Below are positions 35,504-47,022 of a stretch of 64,000 nucleotides of DNA, piece by piece. The first letter of the stretch is position 1. Each line of letters begins with the position of its first letter. The stretch covers positions 53,796-117,795 of the forward strand of contig MNCI01005798.1 in the NCBI GenBank assembly GCA_015680685.1, given 5' to 3'. The stretch is from Gnetum montanum (lineage: Eukaryota; Streptophyta; Gnetopsida; Gnetales; Gnetaceae). Below the pieces are notes generated by a model. It searched no databases and was not told the origin of the DNA. It saw only the letters and a program-made list of their open reading frames with translations. A program made the translations under genes and the position numbers.

Positions 35504-37424
35504 CGTTGGGGCCACAAACCTTAAGGTTTCTAATATAATTTTTGAAAATTTTTTCTAAATCCCCCAAGGTTTAGTAACATTAATCATACATAAACATCAA
35601 TGTATTACAAGTTAACCCTTCCAAAAATCTCCAAGATGATTTATCAATGATAAGGCATAAATAGAAATAACAAATGAGTTAATTAAATTAGCCATAATTA
35701 CAACTTAGCCAAGTGTAACTACCCTCAAGAGTTAAGGTATCCTTAGAGGATGTCAAAACACAATTGCAAACCTCTCCTATGTGGTCAATCATCATGACTA
35801 GTGGGGAGTGGTACATGGGAGAGACCTATCTCTTCTGGAATAGCCAAAGGCTAGGGTCTATTGTAAAAATCAAGGACATTCAAGTGTCCTACTTAGTGGA
35901 GGCCATCGCACAAGCACTGGGGTTGCTAGACAGTGGAACATAGTTGGTAGAGATATCAATAAAAGGTGATCTTGAGGCAAAAAGGGAGTGGACCTAGTGA
36001 TGCTATGAGGTAAACCATAAGGAGTATGGTGTGCTTACAATGACAGAGTAGATTTATTTCAAGATTATGGCCTATCACCTCAATCTAACAATGAGGCCAA
36101 GCAAGGTGACTACTTTCTCTACTCAAGCATGTGTCACTCTAAGCAAAAAATTTCTCATTAACCTTCCATAGTTGATTTATTTGGAGATCAAGAAGCATTT
36201 CAAGGAGAACAAATGTGGAAGGAAGACCCTGCCCTTTCCATGCCTTATCAAGAAAATTTGTAAGAGGACAAGTATTTTTCACTATTCAAATGACACTCTC
36301 AGGCATGCTTTCTTGGCCTCATGGGTAGAAATCATGAAAGATAAAATGCCAAAAACTATTCAAGAAGAGGAGTTGTCACCACCACCACCCACTCAGGAGA
36401 CAACACTGAAGGCCCATGTAGTCCTTGAATGTTTAGGAAAAATCTAAGAGTAGCTCTTGAGTGAACAAAAGTAGCAAGTAGAAACAATTGGGGTAGATCC
36501 ATCTATGTATCAGCCAGCAATGAGTCATCTTAATGAGGTGGCCCAAATAGTTATCCAGATAGAGAGGGATGGTTCCATTTTCTTTGACCAAAGAATGCAA
36601 CTACCTTCAGGGTTGGATCTCAATGCTTAGTAGGTGACAGTGTCATTAGCAACACATCATCTATTCCTAGACATATTTGTGAATGCTGCCACTTTCTTAG
36701 TAAGGTTGGAGGAAGGTGAAGAGGCAACTATCTTTCGTAATGCAGCACCAAGAGTAGGAGATAGTGGTAGAAGTGGTAGCTAACCATGTAGCTGAAGCAC
36801 TAAATGCACTCACAACATCTATGTTAGACATATCTACACTCCAAGATGTGCAGACATCCACATGTAACTAATGAGAATCTATGATTTTTGGAGAACAAGG
36901 AGATAGCCCTAATGAGTAATAACATTGGTAGTATGGCCAAGGTAAACTAGAAAACACAAAAAGATGATTAAACATTCCATGGTGGTTCAATCCAGCTAAA
37001 GAGGGCCAATTGCAAACCATCAAACAAACAACTAGAATAAGTAAAATGGGTGGTTCAAAATCTAACACAAACAACAATTTTGGATGTGGTGTTGATGCAA
37101 GAACCATGATGGTAAGAGAAATTATTTTCTCCAATATCAATGAAGCTAGAAGCACCAACATTTGTAAGGTAGGGATGAGCCAACAGGTGGAGTTTAGAAC
37201 ATTTTCAAACAAATTTGTAATCACCAAAACACACAACAACACACTAGGGATGCTGGAAAAAGCAATGAATCCAATACATGCATGTCCATCATGGCAACAC
37301 CACACTTGCCAATGGGCAATGCAGCAACCAAGCAATGAGCAATGTGATGGTGAGGGTAGCACAATAATGGAAACATGGTAGCAACACAGTAGTAGCAAAC
37401 CATTGCACTTGAACTACATCCAAA
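35504..37424 (+). pseudogene. Large extra ORF, copy E (putative plant-transposon-protein-like)
   Basis: Plus strand. From about 35780: YLVEAIAQALGLLDSGT, IYFKIMAYHLNLTM (36055), then 36172-36447 open for 91 codons with YLEIKKHFKENKCGRKTLPF and PCLIKKICKR, matching ORF G. The tail has EEELSPPPPT and an acidic/Gln-rich run. The ATG seen in copy H appears eroded (ATCGTTGGGG). Both strands are open at 36868-37398, but the long minus-strand ORF there is cysteine/leucine-rich and looks like an antisense by-product. Function unknown; possibly an env-like position downstream of pol. Confidence 0.45.
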
Positions 37425-39010
37425 AAAAATACTATTCCTATTTTAAGCTCAAGGCTATAGTGAAGTATTAATAAAAATATTATGTATACTATGATGGCTA
37501 TAAGTGGTAGAATAAGTTTAGAAAATTAATACATGCACATGTCAAAGTTGCAATTTAAAGGGGCATATCTATAGAACTTTACTTATTTGAAGTAAATTCT
37601 CACATGATCAAGTTGTATAAAAAGCTATCTAAAATTCCTAAATATTTGTATTTGAAAGAATACTTGCCAATTGTGCCATGTATTTCTCCAATTTTTGCAA
37701 CTTTCTATGATAACTTATATGATATTTGTTACCAAGGAAACACGTGGCAATCATAACTTAAATTTCTCATAATCCCCTATGGAAGTTATAACTTCCAAGA
37801 TGGTTATAAATTTATATGCCTAAGATATTTGCAAGACCCATGACATCTCATGATTATTGTAACTACCTTAAGGTCACTATAAAATGACCTTCAAAGGCAA
37901 TTTTTTTTTTCGATGAGGGGGGTGCAAGGTTTGAAAAAAGATAATTGAATATTATTTGTAAGATGGCTTGCTAAAGACATTGATTTGGCTACTTTGTTTT
38001 AATCTTTTGAATTCAATTCTTCCCATTTTGTTTTAGTTGCTTAGTGAAGGGTTTAGATAGTATCATGCTTGGCAATTAATTTTGGAATTTATCCTAGGTT
38101 ACTTTTATAGCTTTGTTTTTGCACAATATTAGACTCCTATTAAGATTTTTCATAGAAGATCTCATGTTGTTGAAAGCCTCAAGAGTAATTTAATAGCAAT
38201 GTATTAATGAAATCACCTATTTTGAGCATAGAGAATCTAGGAAAATCTTTGATACTTTAATAGCAATGTACTAAAATAGCAATGTACTAAAATAGCTTCT
38301 TTATTTTTAAAGTGTAGTACATTGGTATTTTAATCAAGAAATTGTCAAATTTTTTAAAGCTCTATTGAATGTAATCTTTGACATATACTAACTAGCCAAA
38401 ATAGAGACTCGTACTTTATTATTTACATAGTAGTTTTTAGTAGTATAATAAGATTATGTTTATGAAATTACTTGTTGAGCTCCAAAAGTTTGGACAATTA
38501 ATTGCTATTGAATTAGAAATAGCTTTATTATGAAGTGTTTACTCTTATCAAGTTATCTAGCTTAAATATTTGAGATTTCATGCAATTCTATTTTCTCTTC
38601 TTTCTCTTTCTAAGTTCATTGAATCTTAGTCTATTTCTAGTCTTCTTATGGAACTTTCTCTCTAGGAAAAATTAGAAGTAGATTGGAAAACTTTTGCTCA
38701 AATGATTTTGTGAAAGTAGGTATTATAAGGACCATATAGACTAAGTTATTGGAAAAAATAAAAACCTTCAATAACTCACAATATTTGAAAAAGTTAGCTG
38801 AATCTTTTTTATGAAAGCCAATTATAATTTTCTACACAACCCAACTATTTCAACATTGATAACAAAAAACACATACATATAAATAGTTTGTTTAATAACT
38901 ACTAAGTTTATTTGGAGGTATATGGGCCTTAGTATTGCGAGAGACTAGTAAGCACCTAAGCCCTATTCGAAGAAGCTCATTGGTGGTCGCATCCCAAATA
39001 GTCACCAACA
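37425..39010 (+). repeat. Probable 5' LTR of element I
   Basis: Boundaries uncertain. Promoter features are clear: an 18-bp perfect palindrome TGGAAGTTATAACTTCCA at 37780-37797 and a TATA box CTATAAAA (37877-37884) framed by AAGGTCA/TGACCTT. The primer site follows at 39018. A matching 3' LTR was not identified. Confidence 0.5.
37870..37891 (+). promoter_or_regulatory. TATA box inside a 7-bp inverted repeat
   Basis: AAGGTCA (37870-37876), CTATAAAA, TGACCTT (37885-37891): perfect arms with the TATA box as the loop. Confidence 0.7.
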
Positions 39011-39017
39011 ATTATTT

Positions 39018-39034
39018 TGGTGCTAAAAGGAGGG
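39018..39034 (+). other. Primer-binding-site-like sequence of element I
   Basis: TGGTGCTAAAAGGAGGG after TTATTT. A second, similar copy, TGGCACTAGAAGGG, lies at 39095-39108. The tRNA species was not assigned with confidence. Confidence 0.45.
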
Positions 39035-39319
39035 CTTGGAAATTTGTCCTCTAAGTTCAAAATCCTAAGAGTCCTATCATACAAACAATTCTTTTGGCAC
39101 TAGAAGGGTTTTAAAAATTAGATACTATTTTTAGTTAATGAATGAACAAACTAATAGTTTGGAAGATTTCAATGATTCTAAAGAAATTCTTAATTATAAG
39201 AATGCCTAAACATCAAAAGACGAACATAAAAAAAGGTTTTTAATTTTCAAACAAGTAGTGGAGTAAAAACCAAAAAAGATAAGAAAATCACCCCTTCTGT
39301 CTAGTTTATTAGTCTATAA

Positions 39320-40560
39320 GAGAATACCAAAGAAGCATAAGAGTTCAATGATCAAAAGGAATTCTAATAGGATGGCAAATCCTTGGCAAAGAAGTACACC
39401 ATTAGGATTTCAAAACTTCAACGATATTCCTAAGGTAGTTTACAAATGTTTTCATGAGCCTTTTATTCCTAGAAAAGCTTGCTTAGCTAAAGAATACGTC
39501 CACTTATGTGAGTTAGCTTTAGCTCATGCAAATGTTCAACATCAAGATCAAGCTTGTAGGTTGTTTGTAGCAAATTTAAAAGATATGGATCAAATTTGGT
39601 ATTTAAACTTGCCAAGCAATAGTATCACAAGTTGGAATGATATGAAAAGTCTTTTCTTGGCCCTATTTGACAATCAATTGGATCCACAACAACTTTACTG
39701 TGGGTTAGTACAAGCTAAGCAAGGAGTTAAAGAGTCAATTAGAGATTTCAATATTAAGTTTCAACAATTTTTGGACTCTTTCAAAGACAAGATAGACCAT
39801 CAAATGAAGTGCTTAGAGATACTTATCTTAAGGTTGTGAATCCCAATATTTCAATTTGGTTAAAAATAACTCCAAACTTGTTAACATTGAATGACTATTT
39901 TAGTGAAGCTATAAAAGTAGAAAAACAACTAAAATTGAACTATGAAGAGATTATCACAACTCAAACAAGAGAATAGGAAATGATGATTCCTGTGCAAGAT
40001 TTTGCTCAACTTAAAGCATTACCAGGAAAATCTTGTATTAAGATAGAACAAGAGTTAGATAGCAGAGAATCTAAAAAAGGACAATTAATGAGGGAATTGT
40101 CCAACAAAGTGATGAATCTAGAGAAAGCTTTTGCAAAAGTTAAGATCAACGAAGAAAAGAAAAAAATATAAGCATAAATATACTAAGTTAATAGAAGATG
40201 AGGATGAAAGTGACGTTGTTATGTCCAACTTCCTTGATATTGAATTAGATAATGAGTTGTCTAGTGTTCATTATGTAAGCAAATCTTATAATAATGAATC
40301 TAGTGATACTTCTTCTCTATCAAGTTTTGAATAGGATGTATTGTCCAATGAAGAGTGTACTAACAATGATGAAAATGGATATAATCTTCTATCAAAAGAA
40401 ATATTAACTACTTCTAGCCCTTGAAACATCATTTCTAATCCATCTACCAAGAGAAAGATTTTAGAACCTAGTAAAAGAGAGAAAAATGAAAATAAAGAAT
40501 ATAAAGTGGAGGAAAGTACTCAAAAATTGGACTTTTAATAAATGGATGAAGAAATCAAGC
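39320..40560 (+). pseudogene. gag of element I
   Basis: 39348-39839 is open for 163 codons: a Retrotrans_gag core with ACRLFVANLKDMDQIWYLNL, SITSWNDMKSLFLALFDNQL and VKESIRDFNIKFQQFLDSF. Frame breaks follow, then 39980-40171 and 40131-40334 give coiled Lys/Glu-rich and Asp/Ser-rich tail pieces. Sequence type differs from the gag of A/B and C, so this is a separate lineage. Confidence 0.75.
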
Positions 40561-41150
40561 TTTTATGGTGATGAAGAATATGATCTAATTGAAGATCCTA
40601 AACATGTCATAGTGAATATCAGCATATATTAATTACTATAGAGAGTTAATCATCAAAGAAAGTCTTTAGAATTTATTAAAGGTAAAAAGATAGTTGGAGA
40701 GAGAGTTAAGTTATGTGTCCAATAATGAAAACAAAAGCTAGTTATGATTAGACTGTTGACAAGAAAGATCATCCTTTTCTTTTGACAATAAAGTTAAAAG
40801 ATAAATATTTTCACAATTGTTTAGTAGATTCTAGAGCTACCTCTACTATTATGCCATTATCTATATGCAAAAAAATTGGTTTGAATCCTAAAAAATCAAA
40901 TAAAAAGATTGTTCAAGAGGAAAAAAGCAGAGTAAATATTTTGGGTCAATTACCCAATGTTTTATTAGAGAGTGCTTCTAAACCTTGTATTAAAAGTAGA
41001 GCAACTACTCAAGTGGAAGACATACCAGATTCACATAGTCTTTTATTAAGTAGAAGTTGGAGTAAGAATTTCTTAGGTTATATATCAATGAATTACTTGC
41101 ATATGTGGCTACCTTGGAAAGGGGAACCAAATTGAATATACATATATAAT
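40561..41150 (+). pseudogene. Retropepsin (PR) of element I
   Basis: 40782-41135: LKDKYFHNCLVDSRATSTIM with DSG changed to DSR, ICKKIGLNPKK, VNILGQLPNVLLES, DIPDSHSLLLSRSWSKNFLG and HMWLPWKGEPN. The LLSRxW and LPWxGxPN motifs are typical of Tat-lineage proteases. The frame is open across the domain. Confidence 0.8.
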
Positions 41151-41156
41151 GAGCCT

Positions 41157-41675
41157 TTGATTAGTGAAAACATTACTTCAAATGAAAAGAATAAAGTTAT
41201 TCAAATAAGAGCTTTTGAAACTAGAATTTGCATACTTCATGAAGTTTCTAACTTGGGAAAAGAGGAATTTCAAGATGGGAACAAATGGGAACTATACTTT
41301 TATGATTCTTGTAACTCCAAAGGTGTAGGAGTTGGAATAGTGTTAGTAAAAGATGATTTTCCAAAAATATTCAAGGTAATTCATTTATCTTTCCCTTGTA
41401 TGAATAACAGAGCTAACTATGAAGCTATGTGTATTGGAATTAAGATAGTATTTGAAAATGGAATCAAGGAAATCATCCTAAAAGGAGACTCAAGATTAGT
41501 TTGTGAACAAATTAAAGGTAATTGCATAGTAAAAAGCTCATTCTTACGATCCTATAGAAAACTCTCTTGCAAAATGTTGGATCACTTTGATCATTATCAA
41601 ATAGAACATATAGGTAGGAAGAACAATTATATAGTTGATGACTTAGCAAAGGCAACTTCAACATTAGATGTGTAA
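41157..41675 (+). pseudogene. Archaeal-type RNase H (aRNH) of element I, between PR and RT
   Basis: 172 codons open. WELYFYDSCNSKGVGVGIVL (first Asp region; FDGS changed to YDSC), MNNRANYEAMCIGIKIVFEN (NRAxYEA with Glu), IILKGDSRLVCEQIKGN (GDS with Asp) and IEHIGRKNNYIVDDLAKATS (final Asp). This is the second RNase H (RVT_3 type) carried by Tat/Ogre elements. Here it precedes RT. A tail YEPSIPDNIKHLQVFKND at 41720 is also seen in plant polyproteins with this order. Nearly intact. Confidence 0.85.
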
Positions 41676-42059
41676 AAGATAGAAGGTTATGAGGGTATAA
41701 CAATTGAGAATGAATATGAACCATCAATACCAGATAACATAAAGCATTTACAAGTATTTAAAAATGATAATCAATTTCTTATTTTTTTAAAGAATAAATA
41801 AGAATTTGAAGGTTGAACCATACATGAAATAACATCAAGGTTTAAGATGAATTCTGTTCCATAAAGGTGATTGGTCATGAACATGAATTTAGTAAAAATC
41901 AACTTACAAAAAAGGATATACATAATCCAAATGATCAAGATTATGAAGCATTGAATTTCAGATCTACTGAGATACTAAAGATGTTAAATATCATAAAGGA
42001 AAGGATTTAGTCTTCAAGAAAAATTTATTATTGCTCTTAAAAAATAATTTGAAAAATTT

Positions 42060-42990
42060 TGCTTGGTCTTATGATGATCTTAAAACTTTTTGACCAGAGG
42101 TGATGACACATAAAATCCCTTTGATAGATTATTGTAAGACAATGAAGCAAAAATAAAGGAAATTTAATCCATCATTTGAGCCAGCTATGGAAGTTGAGAT
42201 TAAAAAGTAATTGTAATATCATATATTTGATCCAGTATTTGAGATGGCTTGCTAACCTTGTACTAGTAAGAAAGAATAATCATGATATTATATTTTGTGT
42301 GGATTTCAAAAATTTAAATGAATCCTTAGAAAATGATAAATACCCACTTCCTAAAATTGATGAGATGTTGATTAAAGTATCAGGTTGTTAGGTATATTCT
42401 TTCTTAGATGGATTTTTAGGCTATAATCAAATCATGGTAGATAAGGGTGATAGATATAAAATGGCATTTATCACCAAGTGGGGAACTTTTGCTTACCAAA
42501 GAATGTCATTAGGATTTTCAAATGTCAAAGCTACTTTTCAAAGAGTAATGGATTTAGCTTTTAAAGATTTAATAGAAAAGCTCATTGTGGTTTATTTGGA
42601 TGATATCATTGTCTTTTCAAAAAGAAAGGAAGATCATATTGGTCATCTTCAACAAGTTTTTGATAGATGCCTTGAGTGTGGTATTTCATTAAATCCTAAG
42701 AAATGTATCTTTGGCATTAAGTATGGAAGTTTACTAGGTCATGTGATCTGTTAAGAAAGAAGTGCTATAGATAATTCCTAAATTTGAGTAGTATAGAGTA
42801 TCAAGCATTCTACAAGTAAAAAGTCTCTTAGAACTTTCTTTGGAAAGATAAAATTCGTTAAGAAATTTATCCATGGATTCACTAAGATTACTAAACCTTT
42901 AATGAATGTGCTAAAGAAAAATGTTCTAATAGAGAAAACACTAGAATCAAAAAGAACCTTAGCAAAAATTAAAAAGGCCATTCAAGGAGC
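42060..42990 (+). pseudogene. Reverse transcriptase of element I
   Basis: FAWSYDDLKTF at 42058, MAWLANLVLVRKNN region 42240-42280, FCVDFKNLNESLENDKYPLP (42295), YSFLDGFLGYNQI (42395), KMAFITKWGTFAYQRMSLGF (42455), VVYLDDIIVFSKRKEDHI with YLDD catalytic box (42590) and NPKKCIFGIKYGSLLGHVI (42690). 42434-42754 is open for 106 codons. Frameshifts around 42190 and 42770. Confidence 0.85.
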
Positions 42991-43134
42991 TTCATACTTA
43001 GTAAAGCCAAAATTGAAAGAAGACTTTTGGTTATATACTTTTGCTTCAAATACTTTAGTTGCTATGATTCTAACTCAAAAAGATGAAGGACAAGATGAAC
43101 CAATTGGATTTTTTAGATATCAATTGAAAGGCAT
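42991..43134 (+). pseudogene. RNase H of element I, 5' part
   Basis: 42902-43134: LKEDFWLYTFASNTLVAMIL, then QDEPIGFFRYQLKGI, where the reading is interrupted by the LTR of element J at 43135. The other half is at 59570-59806. Confidence 0.75.
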
Positions 43135-44601
43135 TGAAACACCAAAAAATTTTGCATGTCATAGCAAATTTTCATTATTGATCTTTCACCCTGTGAAACC
43201 CAAAGCAAAACTTCATTGTAATTATGAAGATTGTAATCTATGGAGGGCAATCTCACATATTCCATACTTTTGGTATAAAAAATGCCTCATAAGTAATTAA
43301 AGCCTCATTTCCCAAGAGAAAAAAAGTCACCTAGTTTCTATATTTGGGCTTAGAGGGTTAAAAATGCCTTGTGGAATGCCAAAATGGCAATTTGATGGGT
43401 TTTATGGGGGTTATACATTTTTCTACGTTGGAAACACTTGCAATGGGGTAGATCTCACCTATCTCCAACATGGAGAGGCAAGGGGTTTCCCCTTAGCTTT
43501 GAAAATTTTGCATCCCCCTCCCTTAGTGTGGAGGTTGCATGGTCACCTTCGAAACCTTTTGCCCTTAATGTGGAAGTTTCCCCCTAGTGTGGAAGCCATA
43601 ATAGCAAGATTTCATCACTACATGCACTCCAACATTGACCAACCACTTCAGTAAGGATAGTGGAAGGCTTAGCATGGAAGATTCATCTCCAGCATAGAAG
43701 GTGTGTTCCCATTACTATTTATAGTAAACGGAATGGCCATGGAGTTAAGAAACTTACTATATATGGTAAGCCCCCAAATTTGGGCATCCATCTCACTTGA
43801 ACAACGCAGAAATTTTACATCAATTTGGTAGCCATTTTACAACCATTTGTAGGAAAATCACAGGCAAATTTTAGTCCCATTCATGGCCCAAAACATATAA
43901 AAACTAGCCTCAAACACCATTCATAGGTTTAGCACTTACACTTTTCAGAAATTTTGAAGTTATAGACTTGGGCATTTTCAAGGACTCAAGAGTTCTTGCA
44001 AGTTTCCACACTTGTTTCCTCTTGTACCCAACATAGAAGCTTTGTGACCTTGTAACTTTATAATCCCCCCTTTGAGATTTATGAACCTTCAAGCCCCATG
44101 CTACACTACTGGGATTCCCAACTCCCAACATAGAGCACTTGGATAGCTTGTATTTTCCACACTTCTTAACTCCCACCATAGCCAACCTATAGATCTGAGA
44201 TTGTAGTAGAAAAGGTTTGAGAGCATCAAGAGTAGCTTAGTACCTAGATTATGGAGTAGATTGCATCAGCTTCAATGGGCTTTGAACTCTTGCATTAGTG
44301 AACCCTCCCTTTTTGCTTTCATAGGTATTTTTTTGGTACACATTTTTGAAACCCATTCTTTATTATTTTAATAAAGTTTTAAAGTTTCATTGTGTGTGAA
44401 ATCTACATTTTTCTTTTGTTGTTTTAAATGTATAATTTTTGCATTATATTTTTACAATTTATTTGCTTTGCATTTTGTAAGTTCCTAGTTGATCTACCAG
44501 ACTGGATAGGGTGCCCTAAATCCCATTTTTTCATAGAGGCCCTAGGGATTTGTGGGTTGAGGAACTATTTTGCACCAGATATCCTTTGATTTTTTCTAGC
44601 A
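43135..44601 (+). repeat. 5' LTR of element J
   Basis: Starts TGAAACACC and ends TTTTCTAGCA; aligns end to end with 58077-59548. TATA region: TTACTATTTATAGTAA (43713-43728, 7-bp arms) and ACTATATATGG near 43750. Contains several GTGGAAG/CCCCC motifs (43520-43600) like those of the array at 51540-53640. Polyadenylation-like AATAAAG at about 44371. The open stretch at 43910-44185 (minus) is a by-product. Confidence 0.9.
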
Positions 44602-45689
44602 GTCCCATTTTTCAATTGCAACAATGTTTCCTATCACTAGAATGAGGGCCTTCATCTAATTTCTATGGCCAAATCTAATTACAATTATTGCCAACTTTGC
44701 CTATTATATTAAAATCTATGTTTTACAGCCAAAACCTTTGAATCTACATTTTAATCAATGCTACCATCCATCCTACTCTGTTCCCTAGACCTAGCATGAA
44801 GCAACAAGTGTTTGGGCTTTGCAATTTTTATAGTAGTTGCTATGAAATTTCAAAGCTAGCATTGATTTTCTAGTTTATTTTCTTAACCTGCTTTGGCTAC
44901 AAGAAGTTTCCTAGTTTTCAATGTTGGTGGTGCAACCCTTCCAAAAACTACCAAACTTTTGAAAGTTAGATCCCCCTCTCCCTTTATCTTTCAAAGTTAA
45001 GAAAATTGGTAGTTGACTAAAACTAGTCTTGGTGGAAAAACACCAATTTTTCACTTTCATTTTTCAGCCTTTTCCCCTATTAATGTTGGGTTATAAGGTG
45101 TGAGATTTTCATTAGCTTACCCCATTTCCTCCTCCACACCCCCCCTACCATACCCAACATAGAGGTAATTGGAAGGCCAGCATGGGTGAGGCTTGTCATC
45201 AACTCAATAACCAAAACTATTTCTCCCCATTGAAAGTCGAAACTCTTTTTAATTTTTTGTAGCAAAACTTTCCAAAATCTTCAAAATATCAATGCTCCTC
45301 CTTCCCCCTCTATGACCAAAGCTGTAGCATGAAAGTTGTAGGTGGTTGGGTGATGGTTTTTATAACACTTGTTGTGAAAGTTTTCCTCCAAAGACAACGT
45401 TGATATCCTTTCCCCTTTTTTCCCTTTTGCTACCAATTTTTCTAGTTTTTAAAGTTGGAGGTGCAACCCTTCCAGAAATTACCGAATTTTCAAAAGTTAG
45501 CTTCCCCCCATTTTTCCAAGCTAAGAAAATTGATAACCTACTAAAACCAAGTTCTTAGAGGGAAATACCAACTTCCACTTTGATTTTTTAACTTTTTCCC
45601 CTCTTTCCAATGTTGATCTAGAAGATCTAAGATTTTCATTATCTCATACCCCTTCAATGGATCTAAGCTGTAGCTCTCAAATCCTTCAA
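44602..45689 (+). repeat. Leader of element J with tandem duplication
   Basis: 44911-45121 and 45441-45651 are diverged copies of one segment: GGTGCAACCCTTCCA, CTTTGAAAGTTAG-like, AAGTTAAGAAAATTGGTAG and GAGATTTTCATTAG recur in the same order, 530 bp apart. No coding domain. gag would be expected here and is absent. Confidence 0.6.
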
Positions 45690-46010
45690 TGGATCAATAG
45701 GTAACACCAAGGGGTCTATCTCCTTGGATTTTGTAGCAAGGAAGCAATTCCCCACAACCGCCAATTTCTTGATGGTGGAAGAGACACCAAGATTCAACCT
45801 TATCTTGGGAAGACCTTGGTTGGCTCAATTATGATCTGTGTCCTCTTCCATTCATCAAGAAATTCACCTTCCTTACGAGGTAGGTTAGATCATGATTCAT
45901 AGTGATTACACTATTCCCCTAGCTATCAACAACATAAACATAAAGTGGGGGTCCAAAATGGAGCTTTAAGAAGAAGCTCCTAGCCATGAATTCCAACAAT
46001 CTATACGAGC
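45690..46010 (+). pseudogene. Retropepsin (PR) C-terminal part of element J
   Basis: Plus strand: GNTKGSISLDFVARKQFPTT, NLILGRPWLAQL, SSSIHQEIHLPY and IMIHSDYTIPL. The LLGRPW and STLHQ-like motifs are characteristic of Tat/Ogre proteases. The active-site half is missing. Unlike RT, it lies 8.6 kb upstream of the next pol domain because of the material inserted between them. Confidence 0.7.
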
Positions 46011-46429
46011 GAAACAATCCAATAATGAAAATGAAAGAAATAGAATGAATTATGGGAAAAACTCCCTTTTAACATCATAAGTGAAGGGGATGGTGAATAT
46101 AAGTTTAGGTATAGTAGGCCTTATTCACTCCCTAATCTTGCAAAGATTAGGAAGAATCTGCACAAGCAAAGTTCACCTTAACCTTCTCCATCCCATGCTC
46201 CTATGACTAGATGCATTGATGGCCATGTAGCGTTAATTTTCTTTGGTAGTTTATTATATCTTTTTATGCATATTTTACACATAGCCTATGCATGTAGCCT
46301 AAGTTCATTTGCATTTTTATCTATTTGTTATAACCTTTCTTTATTTTTACTTGTGTTATAAACATCAGAAAATACTTATAAATATATATTTCTATTTCAT
46401 CACCATTTGCTAAGATGTTAAAGTAGCAT

Positions 46430-46555
46430 TATGGCCCACCATGGCCCTAAACTAGCAAAGTAACCACAACACATTAGGGCCCACCATGATCTTAAACTAA
46501 CAAAACTATATAACATGTGCCTGCGATGGCCTAAAACTAGCAAACATCCCTTTTA
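46430..46555 (+). repeat. Minisatellite, CATGGCCCTAAACTAGCA-type units
   Basis: Three imperfect units of about 40 bp (ATGGCCCTAAACTAGC, ATGATCTTAAACTAAC, ATGGCCTAAAACTAGC). The same motif recurs at 53722-53755, 54016-54105 and 57880-57935 inside element J. Confidence 0.6.
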
Positions 46556-47022
46556 TTATTATATCTCTCTTTGCTTAGCCTATTATTGCATCAATTAGCT
46601 ATTTAAAGTTATAACCTAAACATTAACATAGCCATTCATAATGTTTACAACATTTACTACAACTATTGATACATATATCCAAAAGTAAAACCAAAATTTA
46701 AATTTAAAGTTAAAATGTCCATAAAATACATAATAAATGGTTACATTGCAGGGAAAAAATGTTAAAAATAACAACCATCTATAACACAATCTTGGCTAAT
46801 CATAGCCATCAACATGAAAATAAAAACAAATAGACAACAAGCTAAACTAATGGAGGTTGTTGAGTGGAATTTGGAGGAGAAAGTGGTGGGTCATTCTCAC
46901 CCTCACTGCTAGAGCCACTAGTGTCTCCTAGGGCCTGAAATGCAACAACATATAGCTAACTAGCAACCCATAGCCAAAATCAAAACCATAAGATAAGAAT
47001 GAAAAAATAAAGTACATCTAAC

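Larger units (their letters stand above)
26610..37424 (+). mobile_element. Plus-strand Tat/Athila-type element C, with extra ORF E
   Basis: 5' LTR, tRNA-Asp-type primer site, gag, PR, RT, RNaseH, partial INT, 3' UTR, then an internal TATA promoter and the extra ORF E. No 3' LTR is recognisable; the next element (I) starts near 37425 and may have truncated it. An alternative is that the region from 35238 belongs to a separate element inserted exactly at the position of C's 3' LTR. Confidence 0.55.

Noticed and set aside
36868-37398. 176-codon minus-strand ORF, the second longest in the window
   Set aside because: Rich in Cys, Leu and Ser with no domain; lies antisense to the tail of ORF E, and the plus strand is open in the same place. 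Most likely a by-product of composition.
41157-41675. Calling the PR-aRNH-RT order of element I a new discovery
   Set aside because: I recall plant polyproteins with this order and the same SIPDNIKHxxVF tail; it is noteworthy but known.
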